From SLNP01 sp964568875 (GTDB taxonomy: Bacteria; Bacteroidota; Bacteroidia; Bacteroidales; VadinHA17), in assembly GCA_964568875.1 (NCBI GenBank), contig CAZMSH010000003.1, positions 62,001 to 126,000 on the forward strand: a DNA stretch of 64,000 nt. The letters run 5' to 3'. The notes under the pieces were generated by a model. The model was not told the origin of the DNA. It worked only from the letters and a program-made list of their open reading frames with translations, and ran no database searches. Positions 1-9,293 of the stretch are shown piece by piece; the first letter of the stretch is position 1; the number at the start of each line of letters is the position of its first letter. The translations under genes and the position numbers were made by a program.

Positions 1-660
1 ATGCGTTTTACTGATTCATTTGAAGCCCGCGGAAAGAGGAAGAAGCTTGTTGAGGAGATAAGGAGCAAAGGTATTACTGATGAGAGGGTTCTTGCGGCTA
101 TTGACAAGATACCGCGTCACTATTTCATGGATCCGGCGTTTCTGAATCATGCGTATCAGGACAAGGCATTTCCGATAAGCTCAGGACAGACGATCTCACA
201 GCCCTATACGGTTGCTTTCCAAACTCAGTTGCTGAATGTTGAAAGAAACAGTAAAATACTTGAGATAGGTACTGGTTCAGGGTATCAGGCTGCAATCCTG
301 GTAGAAATGGGAGCCAGGGTATTCACCATTGAAAGACAGCGTGATTTATATCAGAAGGCGAGAAAGATGATGTCGGCCCTGGGATATGAAGCCAGCTTCT
401 TCTTCGGGGACGGTTACCTCGGGAAACCGGCCTACAGCCCTTATGATGGCATTCTTCTTACAGCTGCTGCAGATTCGGTGCCTGAGACACTTCTCAGCCA
501 GCTGGCCATCGGAGGTCGGCTTGTTGCACCGGTGGGCAACAAGGTTTCGCAGGAGATGACCCTGGTTGTCAGGAGAGGAGAGGAGGATTTTGAATACAGC
601 AGGCACGGCTATTTCGCATTTGTTCCGATGTTGCCGGGTGTGGTAAATGATAAAAAGTAA
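1..660 (+). CDS. pcm: Protein-L-isoaspartate O-methyltransferase
   Basis: Cytosolic repair methyltransferase that uses S-adenosylmethionine to methylate L-isoaspartyl residues in aged proteins so that they can revert to aspartate. The 219 residues match the usual family length. The family signature ISSGQTISQPYTVA is at about 59-72 and the SAM-binding glycine loop LEIGTGSGYQ at 87-96. An ATG is the first base of the window, so this start fits the family but an upstream start outside the window cannot be excluded. The metallo-hydrolase gene follows after 6 bases, so the two are probably cotranscribed. Identification rests on motifs and length. Confidence 0.93.
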   Translation: MRFTDSFEARGKRKKLVEEIRSKGITDERVLAAIDKIPRHYFMDPAFLNHAYQDKAFPISSGQTISQPYTVAFQTQLLNVERNSKILEIGTGSGYQAAILVEMGARVFTIERQRDLYQKARKMMSALGYEASFFFGDGYLGKPAYSPYDGILLTAAADSVPETLLSQLAIGGRLVAPVGNKVSQEMTLVVRRGEEDFEYSRHGYFAFVPMLPGVVNDKK

Positions 661-666
661 GATAAG

Positions 667-1302
667 ATGAAGATACACAGGTTTGTTTTTTCCCCTATCA
701 GTGTCAATACTTATGTTGTGGCAGCCGATAACGGGGAGTGTGCTGTAATAGACTGCGGATGTTACGATGATACTGAATTTTCGAGGCTTACAGAATTTTT
801 TGAAGAGGAAGGACTCAAACCTGTGTTGCTGTTAAATACACACTGTCATCTCGATCATATTTTTGGAAACGGCAGGATGCTGATGAAGTACGGTCTTACT
901 GCCAAAGCATGCATGAATGAAGAAGATAACAGGAAGAATGCTCCCATGCACGCAATGTTGTATGGTATGGAGATGGAAGCTCCTCCAGAAATCGGCGAAC
1001 ATATAGGCGATGGAGAGAAAGTGACTTTCGCAGATATCACTTTGGAAGCTATTTATGTTCCGGGACATACTGCCGGGAGCATATCATGGTATTGCGTTGA
1101 TGAGGCCTGCATTTTTACAGGAGATGCTCTTTTTGCCGGAGGTATTGGAAGAAGTGATCTTCCCGGCGGCAATCACGAACAGCTTCTAAGGAACATAAGA
1201 GAAAGGCTGCTTACCCTTCCGCCGGAAACAGTAATATATCCAGGCCATGGTGAGTTTTCAACCATTGGCGATGAGAAGCACAGTAATCCCTGGTTGTCTT
1301 AG
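667..1302 (+). CDS. MBL-fold metallo-hydrolase, glyoxalase II-like
   Basis: Metallo-beta-lactamase-fold hydrolase of 211 residues with a complete dinuclear metal site: THCHLDH at 58-64, His134 in the VPGHTAGS loop, Asp153 in FTGDALF and His194 in YPGHGE. This arrangement is typical of the hydroxyacylglutathione hydrolase (glyoxalase II)/YcbL-like branch, which cleaves thioesters in the cytosol. It is shorter than classical glyoxalase II and lacks that enzyme's C-terminal substrate domain, so the true substrate is open. It sits 6 bases behind pcm. The metal-hydrolase call is firm; glyoxalase activity is inference. Confidence 0.85.
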   Translation: MKIHRFVFSPISVNTYVVAADNGECAVIDCGCYDDTEFSRLTEFFEEEGLKPVLLLNTHCHLDHIFGNGRMLMKYGLTAKACMNEEDNRKNAPMHAMLYGMEMEAPPEIGEHIGDGEKVTFADITLEAIYVPGHTAGSISWYCVDEACIFTGDALFAGGIGRSDLPGGNHEQLLRNIRERLLTLPPETVIYPGHGEFSTIGDEKHSNPWLS

Positions 1303-1477
1303 TAATAATATTCATTGAATGTAAAGCAAAAGAGATGATAAGGCAAGTGATGTCACGGATGTTAATAATTGTTTTTATTATGCTTGTCTCATTTTGAATG
1401 CAATATGTTATTGTTAAATTTCGGCCGGATATAGAACAGTTTTATATTTATGATGGTTTAATGTACAAAAGGATACA

Positions 1478-4366
1478 ATGATGATAACTGACAAATTTGT
1501 TGACCGCCACATCGGCCCCCGCGATGAGGAGATAGAGCTGATGCTGAAGTCTATGGGGATGAATTCACTTGACGAACTGATTAAAAAGAGTGTCCCCGGG
1601 GGAATTATGTATGATAAACCGTTGGATCTGCCTCCGGCTATGACCGAGTATGAATACCAGAATCATATCAGGAAGCTGGGAAAGGAAAACAAGGTTTTCA
1701 GGTCCTTTATGGGCCAGGGGTACTACAGTTCGGCAGTGCTTCCGGTAGTTGTAAGAAACGTACTTGAAAATCCATCCTGGTACACTTCCTACACTCCTTA
1801 TCAGGCTGAGATATCACAGGGTCGCCTTGAGGCTTTGCTTAATTTTCAGACAATGGTGACAGAGCTTACCGGTATGGAGATTGCTAATGCATCTCTCCTT
1901 GACGAGTCTACAGCAGCAGCTGAAGCAATGCTGATGATGTACGGTTCGCGTTCACGGGCAGCTGTCAAGGCAGGTGCCAACAAGTTTTTTGTTGACGAAG
2001 ACATTTTTCTGCAGACACTTGATGTTATTGAAACCCGATCAGCTCCGCTGGGTATAGAGCTGGTGAAAGGCAGTTTTGAAACTGCTGAGTTCGATGAGAG
2101 CTATTTCGGCGCTTTGGTTCAGTATCCTGCCGCCAGCGGGCAGTTGCGTGACTATGCTGCTTTTGTCGGGAAGGCCCATGATTCATCTGTACTTGTTGGC
2201 GTTGCGGCTGATCTTATGAGCCTTGCGCTGCTCACACCTCCTGGTGAATGGGGGGCTGATGTTGTTGTGGGAACCAATCAGCGCTTTGGCCTTCCGATGA
2301 GCTACGGAGGACCGCATGCCGGTTTCTTTGCTACACGCGATGACCTGAAGCGTAATATGCCGGGCAGGATAATAGGTGTTTCCATAGATTCGCACGGTAA
2401 CCATGCCCTCAGGATGGCACTCCAGACAAGAGAGCAACATATCAAGAGGGAGCGTGCAACATCAAACATATGCACCGCCCAGGCACTGCTGGCAACAATG
2501 TCATCCATGTATGCACAGTACCACGGCCCGGAAGGTCTGAAGAGGATAGCATCACATATACATCAGGCAGCATGCACTCTTGCAAAGAACCTTAAGGAAA
2601 TGGGATGTACGCTTCTCAACAGCGACATATTTGATACCGTCAGGATTAAACTGCCCGAAGGAGTATCGGCCGGGAAAGTTGAGAAGATAGCCCTTGACAG
2701 GGAGATGAATTTCTGGTACAGAAGTGACGGAACCATAAGCATCAGTACCGATGAAGTAACCACAATAGCTGAGATAAATACCATAACCGGGATCTTTGCC
2801 GAGGCAATTGGTGTTGAGGCTGTTGTTGCCGGGGATCTTTGTGATTGTATATGTATTGATGAAAAATTCCGTCGCAAGTCGGATTTCCTTCAATCGGGTA
2901 CTTTCAATATGTATCATAGTGAGACCGAGATGATGCGCTACATCAAAATGCTTGAGCGCAAGGATATAAGTCTGACACACAGTATGATATCCCTTGGTTC
3001 CTGCACTATGAAGCTTAACCCTGCCGCTGCTATGTTTGCCATGAGCTGGCCTGAGTTTGGGAACATACATCCCTATGTTCCAGCCGATCAGGCAGCAGGA
3101 TATTACAAGCTGATGGAGGAGTTGGGAGAGGTATTGAAGGTGCTGACAGGTTTTGAAGCAGTCTCTTTCCAGCCAAACTCAGGAGCTGCCGGTGAGTATG
3201 CGGGTTTAATGGTAATAAGGCAGTATCACCAGAGCAGGGGTGAGGGTCACAGGAGTGTTGCGCTGATACCTTCATCAGCACACGGTACAAATCCTGCCAG
3301 TGCTGTTATGGCCGGCATGGATGTCGTTGTGGTTGATTGTGATGAGAAAGGCAATATTAATGTTGATGATTTGCGGTCAAAGGCAGAGCAATACAGCGAA
3401 AAGCTGAGTGCCTTTATGATAACCTATCCGTCAACCCACGGAGTATTTGAGGCTGATGTGATGGAGATGATCTCAATAATACATGAAAACGGAGGCCAGG
3501 TATATATGGATGGTGCCAATATGAATGCACAGGTAGGACTGACGAGTCCGGGTCGCATTGGTGCCGATGTATGTCACCTGAACCTGCACAAGACATTTGC
3601 CATACCACACGGAGGAGGCGGTCCGGGAATGGGTCCGATTCTGGTTGCAGGACATCTGGCTGAGTTCCTGCCGTCGCATCCGATAGTAAATACCGGCGGT
3701 ACGCATGGCACCAGCGCTGTTGCCGGAGCTCCCTTTGGCAGCGCTCATGTGTTGACAATAAGTCATGCATATGTGATGATGCTTGGCGGGTATGGCCTGA
3801 AGAAATCGACGGAGGTAGCGATACTCAATGCCAATTATATTGCGGCCAGGCTTAAGGAATACTACAAGATACTGTACACGGGTATCAACGGTATGGTAGC
3901 CCACGAAATGATACTTGAATGCCGTAATTTCAAAACCGAAGCCGGAGTTACCGAATCTGACATTGCCAAGAGGCTGATGGATTATGGTTTTCATGCACCT
4001 ACACTTTCATTTCCTGTTGCGGGCACTCTTATGGTTGAGCCCACAGAGTCGGAGTCACTGCGCGAGCTTGACAGGTTTATTGATGCCATGATATCGATAT
4101 GGAAAGAGATTCAAGAGATAAAAGAGGGTAAGGCAGACAGGGAGGATAATGTTCTTCATAATGCGCCTCACACTGCTGCCAGCGTTATCTCAGATAGCTG
4201 GAACCACAAATATGGTCGTGAGAAAGCAGCTTTCCCTGCTAAATGGGTAGTTGAGAATAAGTTCTGGCCGGCCGTAGGAAGGGTGGATAACGGATATGGC
4301 GACAGAAATCTGGTTTGCACCTGTGACCCTGTAGATTCTTACAGGATGGAGACTCTCAAATTTTAA
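1478..4366 (+). CDS. gcvP: Glycine dehydrogenase (decarboxylating), P protein
   Basis: P protein of the glycine cleavage system: a PLP enzyme that decarboxylates glycine and passes the aminomethyl group to the lipoyl H protein. At 962 residues it is the single-chain form carrying both halves that some bacteria split into gcvPA and gcvPB. The PLP lysine is Lys705 in HLNLHKTFAIPHGGGGPG. The N terminus FVDRHIGPRDEEI is the standard family start, which supports this ATG; a second ATG follows immediately. The gene stands alone behind a 175-base gap, with no gcvT or gcvH next to it. The L-protein partner lpd is at 52.1 kb. A strong terminator lies 31 bases after the stop. Confidence 0.97.
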   Translation: MMITDKFVDRHIGPRDEEIELMLKSMGMNSLDELIKKSVPGGIMYDKPLDLPPAMTEYEYQNHIRKLGKENKVFRSFMGQGYYSSAVLPVVVRNVLENPSWYTSYTPYQAEISQGRLEALLNFQTMVTELTGMEIANASLLDESTAAAEAMLMMYGSRSRAAVKAGANKFFVDEDIFLQTLDVIETRSAPLGIELVKGSFETAEFDESYFGALVQYPAASGQLRDYAAFVGKAHDSSVLVGVAADLMSLALLTPPGEWGADVVVGTNQRFGLPMSYGGPHAGFFATRDDLKRNMPGRIIGVSIDSHGNHALRMALQTREQHIKRERATSNICTAQALLATMSSMYAQYHGPEGLKRIASHIHQAACTLAKNLKEMGCTLLNSDIFDTVRIKLPEGVSAGKVEKIALDREMNFWYRSDGTISISTDEVTTIAEINTITGIFAEAIGVEAVVAGDLCDCICIDEKFRRKSDFLQSGTFNMYHSETEMMRYIKMLERKDISLTHSMISLGSCTMKLNPAAAMFAMSWPEFGNIHPYVPADQAAGYYKLMEELGEVLKVLTGFEAVSFQPNSGAAGEYAGLMVIRQYHQSRGEGHRSVALIPSSAHGTNPASAVMAGMDVVVVDCDEKGNINVDDLRSKAEQYSEKLSAFMITYPSTHGVFEADVMEMISIIHENGGQVYMDGANMNAQVGLTSPGRIGADVCHLNLHKTFAIPHGGGGPGMGPILVAGHLAEFLPSHPIVNTGGTHGTSAVAGAPFGSAHVLTISHAYVMMLGGYGLKKSTEVAILNANYIAARLKEYYKILYTGINGMVAHEMILECRNFKTEAGVTESDIAKRLMDYGFHAPTLSFPVAGTLMVEPTESESLRELDRFIDAMISIWKEIQEIKEGKADREDNVLHNAPHTAASVISDSWNHKYGREKAAFPAKWVVENKFWPAVGRVDNGYGDRNLVCTCDPVDSYRMETLKF

Positions 4367-4396
4367 TCAGAGATTTCAGATCTAAGATAATGAAAG

Positions 4397-4426
4397 CCGG
4401 GTTTTGATGAAAACCCGGTTTTTTTT
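4397..4426 (+). terminator. Rho-independent terminator after gcvP
   Basis: A perfect 9-bp stem (CCGGGTTTT at 4397-4405 with AAAACCCGG at 4410-4418) has a GATG loop and is followed by eight T. It ends gcvP transcription. The T run reaches the stop codon of the convergent ddl gene. On the other strand the same hairpin lacks a clean T run. Confidence 0.93.
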
Positions 4427-5400
4427 CAGGTGAAGAGGTCTTCTATTACCATAGAGTAAAGCTCTCCGGGTGTTATTCCGTATGCTTCAGCCTGCTTTGG
4501 AATAAGGCTGCCGGCAGTCATGCCTGATATGGTGTTGATTTCCAGGAAAAAAGGTTCGTTGTCAACTATTATGAAGTCGACACGTACAATTCCCCTGCAG
4601 CCGAGATAGTCATAAATTTCGGAGGCCGTTTGCCGTATTGTTTGTGCAACCTCTTCGGAGAACTTTGCCGGTGTTACCCTTTCTGATAATCCCGGGGTAT
4701 ATTTAGCTTCAAAATCGAAGAACTCATTTTTGCTTATTATCTCAGTTAACGGCAGAATAATCTCACGGTCTCTCGTTTTTGCCAGTCCGCACGCTACTTC
4801 CCTTCCCTTGAGTTCAGCCTCCACCAGTACTGTGGGACTCTCACCGAAGGCCAGTTCTATTGCCGGCAGTAGCTCTTCTTTAGTTTTTACCTTTGTGACA
4901 CCGCAACTGGAGCCGCTTTCATTGGGTTTTACAAAGCAGGGTAATCCTGTCTTTGATATAATATCTTCAACGTTGTAGCCGTTGCCATTTCTGATAAAAA
5001 CAGAGGCGGCCATGTTGACTCCGAACTGCGCCAGGAATGATTTGCAGGCATTTTTGCTGAATGTCAGTGCAGAGCATAGCACATCGCTGCTGGCGTAGGG
5101 TATACCAACCATGTCAAAATATCCCTGAAGAAGTCCGTTTTCGCCCGGAGTGCCATGTATTGCGATGAAGGCAGCATCAAACCTTATTTTGCCCTCATCG
5201 GTTTCAAGAGTAAAATCGTTTTTGTCGATTCTGAAGACCCTTCCCTTGTCACCGTGTGCATACCACCTTGCACCTTCAATAAGTATTGTATGGGTGATAT
5301 ATTTGTTCTTCAGGGCATCTGTGATTGCGGCAGCGCTTCTTAGTGACACATCGTGTTCTGATGAGTTGCCTCCGGCAACAATGGCAATTGTTTTCATCAA
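4426..5400 (-). CDS. ddl: D-alanine--D-alanine ligase
   Basis: ATP-grasp ligase joining two D-alanines for the peptidoglycan stem peptide, upstream of MurF in the pathway; the murF-alr fusion is at 25.3 kb. The 324 residues are a normal length. Visible family features are the N-terminal GGNSSEHDVSLRSA motif, a substrate region around AIHGTPGENGLLQGYFD, the ATP-grasp segment PCFVKPNESGSSCGVTKVK, and the Mg-binding C-terminal stretch FFLEINTISGMTAGSLIPKQ. It is the last gene of a minus-strand operon (PASTA protein, secreted protein, RluD-like, ddl), 43 bases behind the RluD-like gene. The PASTA/rluD/ddl grouping recurs in Bacteroidota from general knowledge. Confidence 0.95.
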   Translation of the reverse strand: MMKTIAIVAGGNSSEHDVSLRSAAAITDALKNKYITHTILIEGARWYAHGDKGRVFRIDKNDFTLETDEGKIRFDAAFIAIHGTPGENGLLQGYFDMVGIPYASSDVLCSALTFSKNACKSFLAQFGVNMAASVFIRNGNGYNVEDIISKTGLPCFVKPNESGSSCGVTKVKTKEELLPAIELAFGESPTVLVEAELKGREVACGLAKTRDREIILPLTEIISKNEFFDFEAKYTPGLSERVTPAKFSEEVAQTIRQTASEIYDYLGCRGIVRVDFIIVDNEPFFLEINTISGMTAGSLIPKQAEAYGITPGELYSMVIEDLFT

Positions 5401-5443
5401 GTATATTGGTAGGTGTAAGGGTGCAAAATTAAACTCTTTTTAA

Positions 5444-6487
5444 TCAATTCAAATCGGCCCGCCCTGAAATATAGGTTCGCCATCTTTCGATAAGCTGAGA
5501 CATGTCGTCAGGAATGCCTGAATCGAATTGCATCCATTTTTTACTGGCCGGATGGGTGAAGCCCAGCGTCTTCGCATGCAGCGCCTGCCGCGGCAACATG
5601 GTGAAGCAGTTGCGAACGAACTGTGTGTATTTGGAGAATGTTGTACCTCTTAATACCCTGTTTCCACCATACTCCTCATCATTGAACAGAGGGTGTCCGA
5701 TATGACTCATATGGACTCTTATCTGGTGGGTGCGACCGGTTTCAAGCCGGCACTCTATAACCGAAATATAACCAAGGTCTTCTATTACCCGGTAGTGAGT
5801 AATGGCATGTTTACCTTCACTTCCGTCAGTGAAGACAAACATTACTTTTCTGTCTCTGGGGTTTCTGCCGATATTTCCTGTTACCGTTCCCTCTTCCGGT
5901 GATGGGACACCCCATACTATTGCAGTATATAGTCTTGCGGTTGTTCTGTCAAAGAACTGACGTGCCAGCCTGTTATGTGCCAGTTCACTCTTGGCTATTA
6001 CAAGTAATCCGCTTGTATTCTTATCTATTCTATGCACAAGGCCGGGCCTCTGTTCTCCTGTACTGAACATAGGGTTATCCTTCAGATGCCACATCAAAGC
6101 ATTGACCAACGTACCTGTATAGTTTCCATATCCGGGATGGACTACCATTCCGGGTTCCTTATTAATAACAATTACATGATCATCTTCGAAAACAATATTC
6201 AGGGGAATCTCTTCGGGGATAAGCTCTATCTCTCTCGGAGGTGAAGGCAGCACTATCTGTATGAGGTCTGAAGGTTTTACCCTGTAGCTTGGCTTAACGG
6301 GAGTACTGTTGACCAGTATATTTCCGGCGTCGGCTGCAGCCTGTATTCTCGTACGCGAGGCTCCTTCAATTCTGGCTGTAATGTATTTGTCAATTCTAAG
6401 GAGAGACTGGCCGGGGTCAACCACAAACCTGAAATGTTCATACAACTCCTGCTGTTCTGCAGGATCATCGTTAAGAAAATCGCTCAT
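5444..6487 (-). CDS. RluA/RluD-family 23S rRNA pseudouridine synthase
   Basis: Pseudouridine synthase of 347 residues. An N-terminal S4 RNA-binding domain (about 25-80, with RIDKYITARIEGASRTRIQ) precedes the catalytic domain. The catalytic aspartate lies in the family motif HRIDKNTSGLLVIAK, and GRTHQIRVHMSHIGHP follows. The S4 domain and the operon position favour RluD-type modification of helix 69 of 23S rRNA, but RluC/RluD specificity cannot be fixed from sequence alone. Its start codon overlaps the stop of the upstream secreted-protein gene by one base, so the two are translationally coupled. Confidence 0.9.
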   Translation of the reverse strand: MSDFLNDDPAEQQELYEHFRFVVDPGQSLLRIDKYITARIEGASRTRIQAAADAGNILVNSTPVKPSYRVKPSDLIQIVLPSPPREIELIPEEIPLNIVFEDDHVIVINKEPGMVVHPGYGNYTGTLVNALMWHLKDNPMFSTGEQRPGLVHRIDKNTSGLLVIAKSELAHNRLARQFFDRTTARLYTAIVWGVPSPEEGTVTGNIGRNPRDRKVMFVFTDGSEGKHAITHYRVIEDLGYISVIECRLETGRTHQIRVHMSHIGHPLFNDEEYGGNRVLRGTTFSKYTQFVRNCFTMLPRQALHAKTLGFTHPASKKWMQFDSGIPDDMSQLIERWRTYISGRADLN

Positions 6488-8343
6488 CAGCCAGCCTTTA
6501 TAAATCGGTTGCGTGAAATAACTGAACCGCGGTGAATGGATATCATAATATAGATGCCAGGTTTAAGAGTACCTGCATCAATACTGGTAACATCTGATAC
6601 CCTTAATATTACCCTGCCAGAAATATCGTAGATGATGTGTGAGAGGGAACCTGAAGCCGCAAATGAATCATCTGGTTTAATGTTAAGGACTTCACTGACA
6701 GGGTTGGGCCAGATATGCACCAGGTTCTTTGTTGTTGTCACATCACCGATACCTGTAGAGGGCAGTCTTGGTCCGGTTATGGCACGAATCATCAGAGAGC
6801 CGTTTACCTGAGACTGGTACCAGTCACCGTTCAGCCAGAAGAACTGGCGTCCGTTTTGAGATGTGTTCAGGTCAAGTCCTGCATTGAGAAATGTTTCAGA
6901 TCGTTGTTTCCAGCCTATGTAAAAGATATTGTCTATATATACAGGGTCATCGAGGATGTAGGTATGAAAACCATTGATGCCCTCACCCTGTTCCACCATC
7001 ACCTCTTCTCCAAGATAGATAAGATTCCCCGGTATGCCGTTGTCATTATCCCACACTGCAATATCGAATGTACGCTGGTTTGAGTTCTGGTAACTGTCGT
7101 TAAAGCATATCATAATTGCTCTGAGCGAGTCCGGGGCATATGCCCTGAACCTGTAGGCAACCATGGCATTCCTGGCACCCTGCCCGTTGATTCCATAGCC
7201 GGCCTCAGCTGTGCCGTCATCAAATGAGAAGATATTGCCAAACTTCTGTATATAGACTATCGTGTCGTTTGATTTCGGATCAAATTCGTCGGTAATAAGG
7301 TAGCTTTTTACCTGGTACGACACGGTGTCAGGACCGGTAATGCTGTATGTATAAAACAAAGGCGCATTGTAGCTTACTGTAGATGAAGGCTGCGTGTTTG
7401 TGGCACCTCCTGAGAATGAATGTACGATTGTCCCGGTATTGAGGTCCTTTATTTCAAAGAGTCGCGTTACATTTCTGATTATGCTGTCATTATTCCTGTA
7501 TGTGAGGGGGATTGCCGACCCCATTTCTGACAGATATATTTGCCTGAAGTGCTTCAATGGAATAGTTTCATGGTTATTGAGCAGAGACCTTACAGGCAGG
7601 GTTACAGCTACATCATGGAGAACGGTATCTGCATGGTGGCGGTTTCGATCAAGTCTTACATAGTCAACATGCCAGTTGTCACCGCTGGTCTTCATTGCCG
7701 GTTCGGGAGCAGAAGGACTCAGGCTTCCGTATGCAACAAACCTGAAGCGGAATCCATTCATAAGGAATTGTGTTTCGGTAACCGGAATCATAACCTGCCT
7801 GAAGGGACCTGATTCTGATCCCGGTGTCCTCCAGATACTATACCATGTTTCAGTATCGGGAGACCAGAAATGAAGCGTGAGTGAATCTCCCGGTTCAGGA
7901 GCGTCACCCAGTCCTCCCGGCTGATACAGAAAACTGAACCAGACGCTGTCGGCAGCAGGATAGTCAAGGTCGATATGCTTACTGGTAAGTTTATCTGCGC
8001 TGAAGACCCATGACTCTGCTTCCTCATACAGACTTCCTGTTTCATCAAGCAGATCGAAAGTGGCTACCCCTGCTGTGAGTTGCCCGGTAGAGTAGGTGTT
8101 GTTAATAAAAACATATCTGTCTGTCCATCTTGTCGAATCAGGAAAAGGACCACTGCGGGAGAAGTCGTCGAAGAAGGGCAGGCTGATTGTATCCTGGATT
8201 CCCTTGCTGAAGTAAAGTTCTGTTGTAATCTTCAGGTTTGTCAGAAGGTTGTTGCCTGTTGGTCCGGTGACAACCTCCTGTGACATCAGTTCAGGGATTC
8301 CGGAAAGGATAAGAATCAGGAGTATGACATGTTTCCATTTCAT
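6487..8343 (-). CDS. Secreted protein with T9SS type A sorting domain
   Basis: Exported protein of 618 residues, function unknown. Residues 1-22 form a signal peptide (MKWKHVILLILILSG...) cut near MSQE. The last ~75 residues are a type A C-terminal sorting domain: WPNPVSEVLNI, then IYDISGRVI, then TLKPGIYIMIS, ending in a short basic strand. Cargo of this type is exported through the type IX secretion system and usually anchored at the cell surface. The middle is beta-rich with many Asp/Asn and Trp residues, resembling lectin or immunoglobulin-type modules, and I see no catalytic motif. It starts 4 bases inside the PASTA gene end and overlaps the RluD-like start, so a secreted cargo sits inside a housekeeping operon. 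Confidence 0.88.
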   Translation of the reverse strand: MKWKHVILLILILSGIPELMSQEVVTGPTGNNLLTNLKITTELYFSKGIQDTISLPFFDDFSRSGPFPDSTRWTDRYVFINNTYSTGQLTAGVATFDLLDETGSLYEEAESWVFSADKLTSKHIDLDYPAADSVWFSFLYQPGGLGDAPEPGDSLTLHFWSPDTETWYSIWRTPGSESGPFRQVMIPVTETQFLMNGFRFRFVAYGSLSPSAPEPAMKTSGDNWHVDYVRLDRNRHHADTVLHDVAVTLPVRSLLNNHETIPLKHFRQIYLSEMGSAIPLTYRNNDSIIRNVTRLFEIKDLNTGTIVHSFSGGATNTQPSSTVSYNAPLFYTYSITGPDTVSYQVKSYLITDEFDPKSNDTIVYIQKFGNIFSFDDGTAEAGYGINGQGARNAMVAYRFRAYAPDSLRAIMICFNDSYQNSNQRTFDIAVWDNDNGIPGNLIYLGEEVMVEQGEGINGFHTYILDDPVYIDNIFYIGWKQRSETFLNAGLDLNTSQNGRQFFWLNGDWYQSQVNGSLMIRAITGPRLPSTGIGDVTTTKNLVHIWPNPVSEVLNIKPDDSFAASGSLSHIIYDISGRVILRVSDVTSIDAGTLKPGIYIMISIHRGSVISRNRFIKAG

Positions 8344-9209
8344 ATAGAATCAGGGAGTTGCATTATGTCTGTATTATCAGTGAAGCCGGAGATAGTATCA
8401 TTAAGCATAAGAAGAGTTGAATCGACAGGCAGCTTTAGGGAGTCTACGGTAAGCCATAAATATACAGTTGATCCGAGTTGCAGCGTCGCCTCCTCGATGT
8501 ATTCCGGATTTTGTTTGTAGACAAAAGCGTTAAGGGTATCTTCTTCTGTAAGAATAGTATTGTCATAAACGAAAGTGCCCAGGTTTAATGAGGAGGAGAG
8601 AATCTGGTTCCTTGCGTCCTCGAAATGTAGTCCGACCAGATCGGGAATAAGAGTTCTTCTTGAGCTAAGGCCGCTTCCAAGTACCAGATCTATAACCGAA
8701 CCTTTCTGAATTGTGTCACCTGGAGCTATCTCGGTTCCGTTATGTAATTGCTTAAGTACAAAGTCCACTGAAATATCAGGGGTATAATTAAGTTTTCCTG
8801 TTTCAAAACCGGCAGTAGTTATTGTAGCAAGGGCCTGTCGCAGAGAAAGTCCGACCAGCTTTGGCACTTCTGCCATTTCAGGGTTGAACGCATTGATGGT
8901 TATGTTTATGCGGCGATGTTTTTTGACTTTCATGCCGGCAGGGGGATTTTGTTCAGCTATGGTTCCCCTTGGTACGATTGTGGTGTAGACAGAGTCTGTA
9001 ACCACAAACCTGAACTTATTCTTGCTGGCGATGACTTCAGCTTCCTCGAGGGTGCGACCGATGAAGCTGGGAATCTCCCTGGTTTGCCCGTGCCTGGTAT
9101 ATATATTCAGCCAGATCAGGAGAATAAGAAGTACAGCAGTAAAAATGGCAATTGCCAGGCCGAGATGCTTTACAAAGAGTTTGCTTAAAATGAAGTTTTT
9201 GAGGCTCAT
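8340..9209 (-). CDS. PASTA-domain membrane protein
   Basis: Single-pass membrane protein of 289 residues with a cytoplasmic start, one transmembrane helix at about 14-34 (LGLAIAIFTAVLLILLIWL) and an extracytoplasmic part made of three PASTA domains. Repeat starts are visible at REIPSFIGRTLEEAEVIA (about 42), EVPKLVGLSLRQALATI (about 114) and TLIPDLVGLHFEDARNQIL (about 187). PASTA modules bind peptidoglycan fragments in penicillin-binding proteins and Ser/Thr kinases; here there is no kinase or transpeptidase domain. As first gene of the operon with ddl it plausibly senses or scaffolds cell-wall synthesis. The tail after about 265 is acidic and serine-rich. Confidence 0.88.
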   Translation of the reverse strand: MSLKNFILSKLFVKHLGLAIAIFTAVLLILLIWLNIYTRHGQTREIPSFIGRTLEEAEVIASKNKFRFVVTDSVYTTIVPRGTIAEQNPPAGMKVKKHRRINITINAFNPEMAEVPKLVGLSLRQALATITTAGFETGKLNYTPDISVDFVLKQLHNGTEIAPGDTIQKGSVIDLVLGSGLSSRRTLIPDLVGLHFEDARNQILSSSLNLGTFVYDNTILTEEDTLNAFVYKQNPEYIEEATLQLGSTVYLWLTVDSLKLPVDSTLLMLNDTISGFTDNTDIMQLPDSI

Positions 9210-9234
9210 TGGGTGTAGGTAATAAGTTAGTAAC

Positions 9235-9243
9235 GCAAAGGTA
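9235..9243 (-). promoter_or_regulatory. Promoter -7 element for the PASTA-ddl operon
   Basis: TACCTTTGC on the minus strand matches the Bacteroidota consensus TAnnTTTGC exactly and lies 26 bases upstream of the PASTA gene start. No clear TTTG -33 element is seen. Confidence 0.7.
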
Positions 9244-9293
9244 GCGATAAAATTATATCGGAGAGATGCTCAACTGATGAATGAAAGAGAAGG

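Noticed and set aside
1303..1477. Possible glycine riboswitch upstream of gcvP
   Set aside because: The gap is AT-rich and shows no tandem aptamer helices or terminator hairpin; nothing beyond length supports it.
3473..3994. Long minus-strand reading frame inside gcvP (173 codons)
   Set aside because: Antisense to highly conserved gcvP sequence including the PLP-lysine region; no independent signal.
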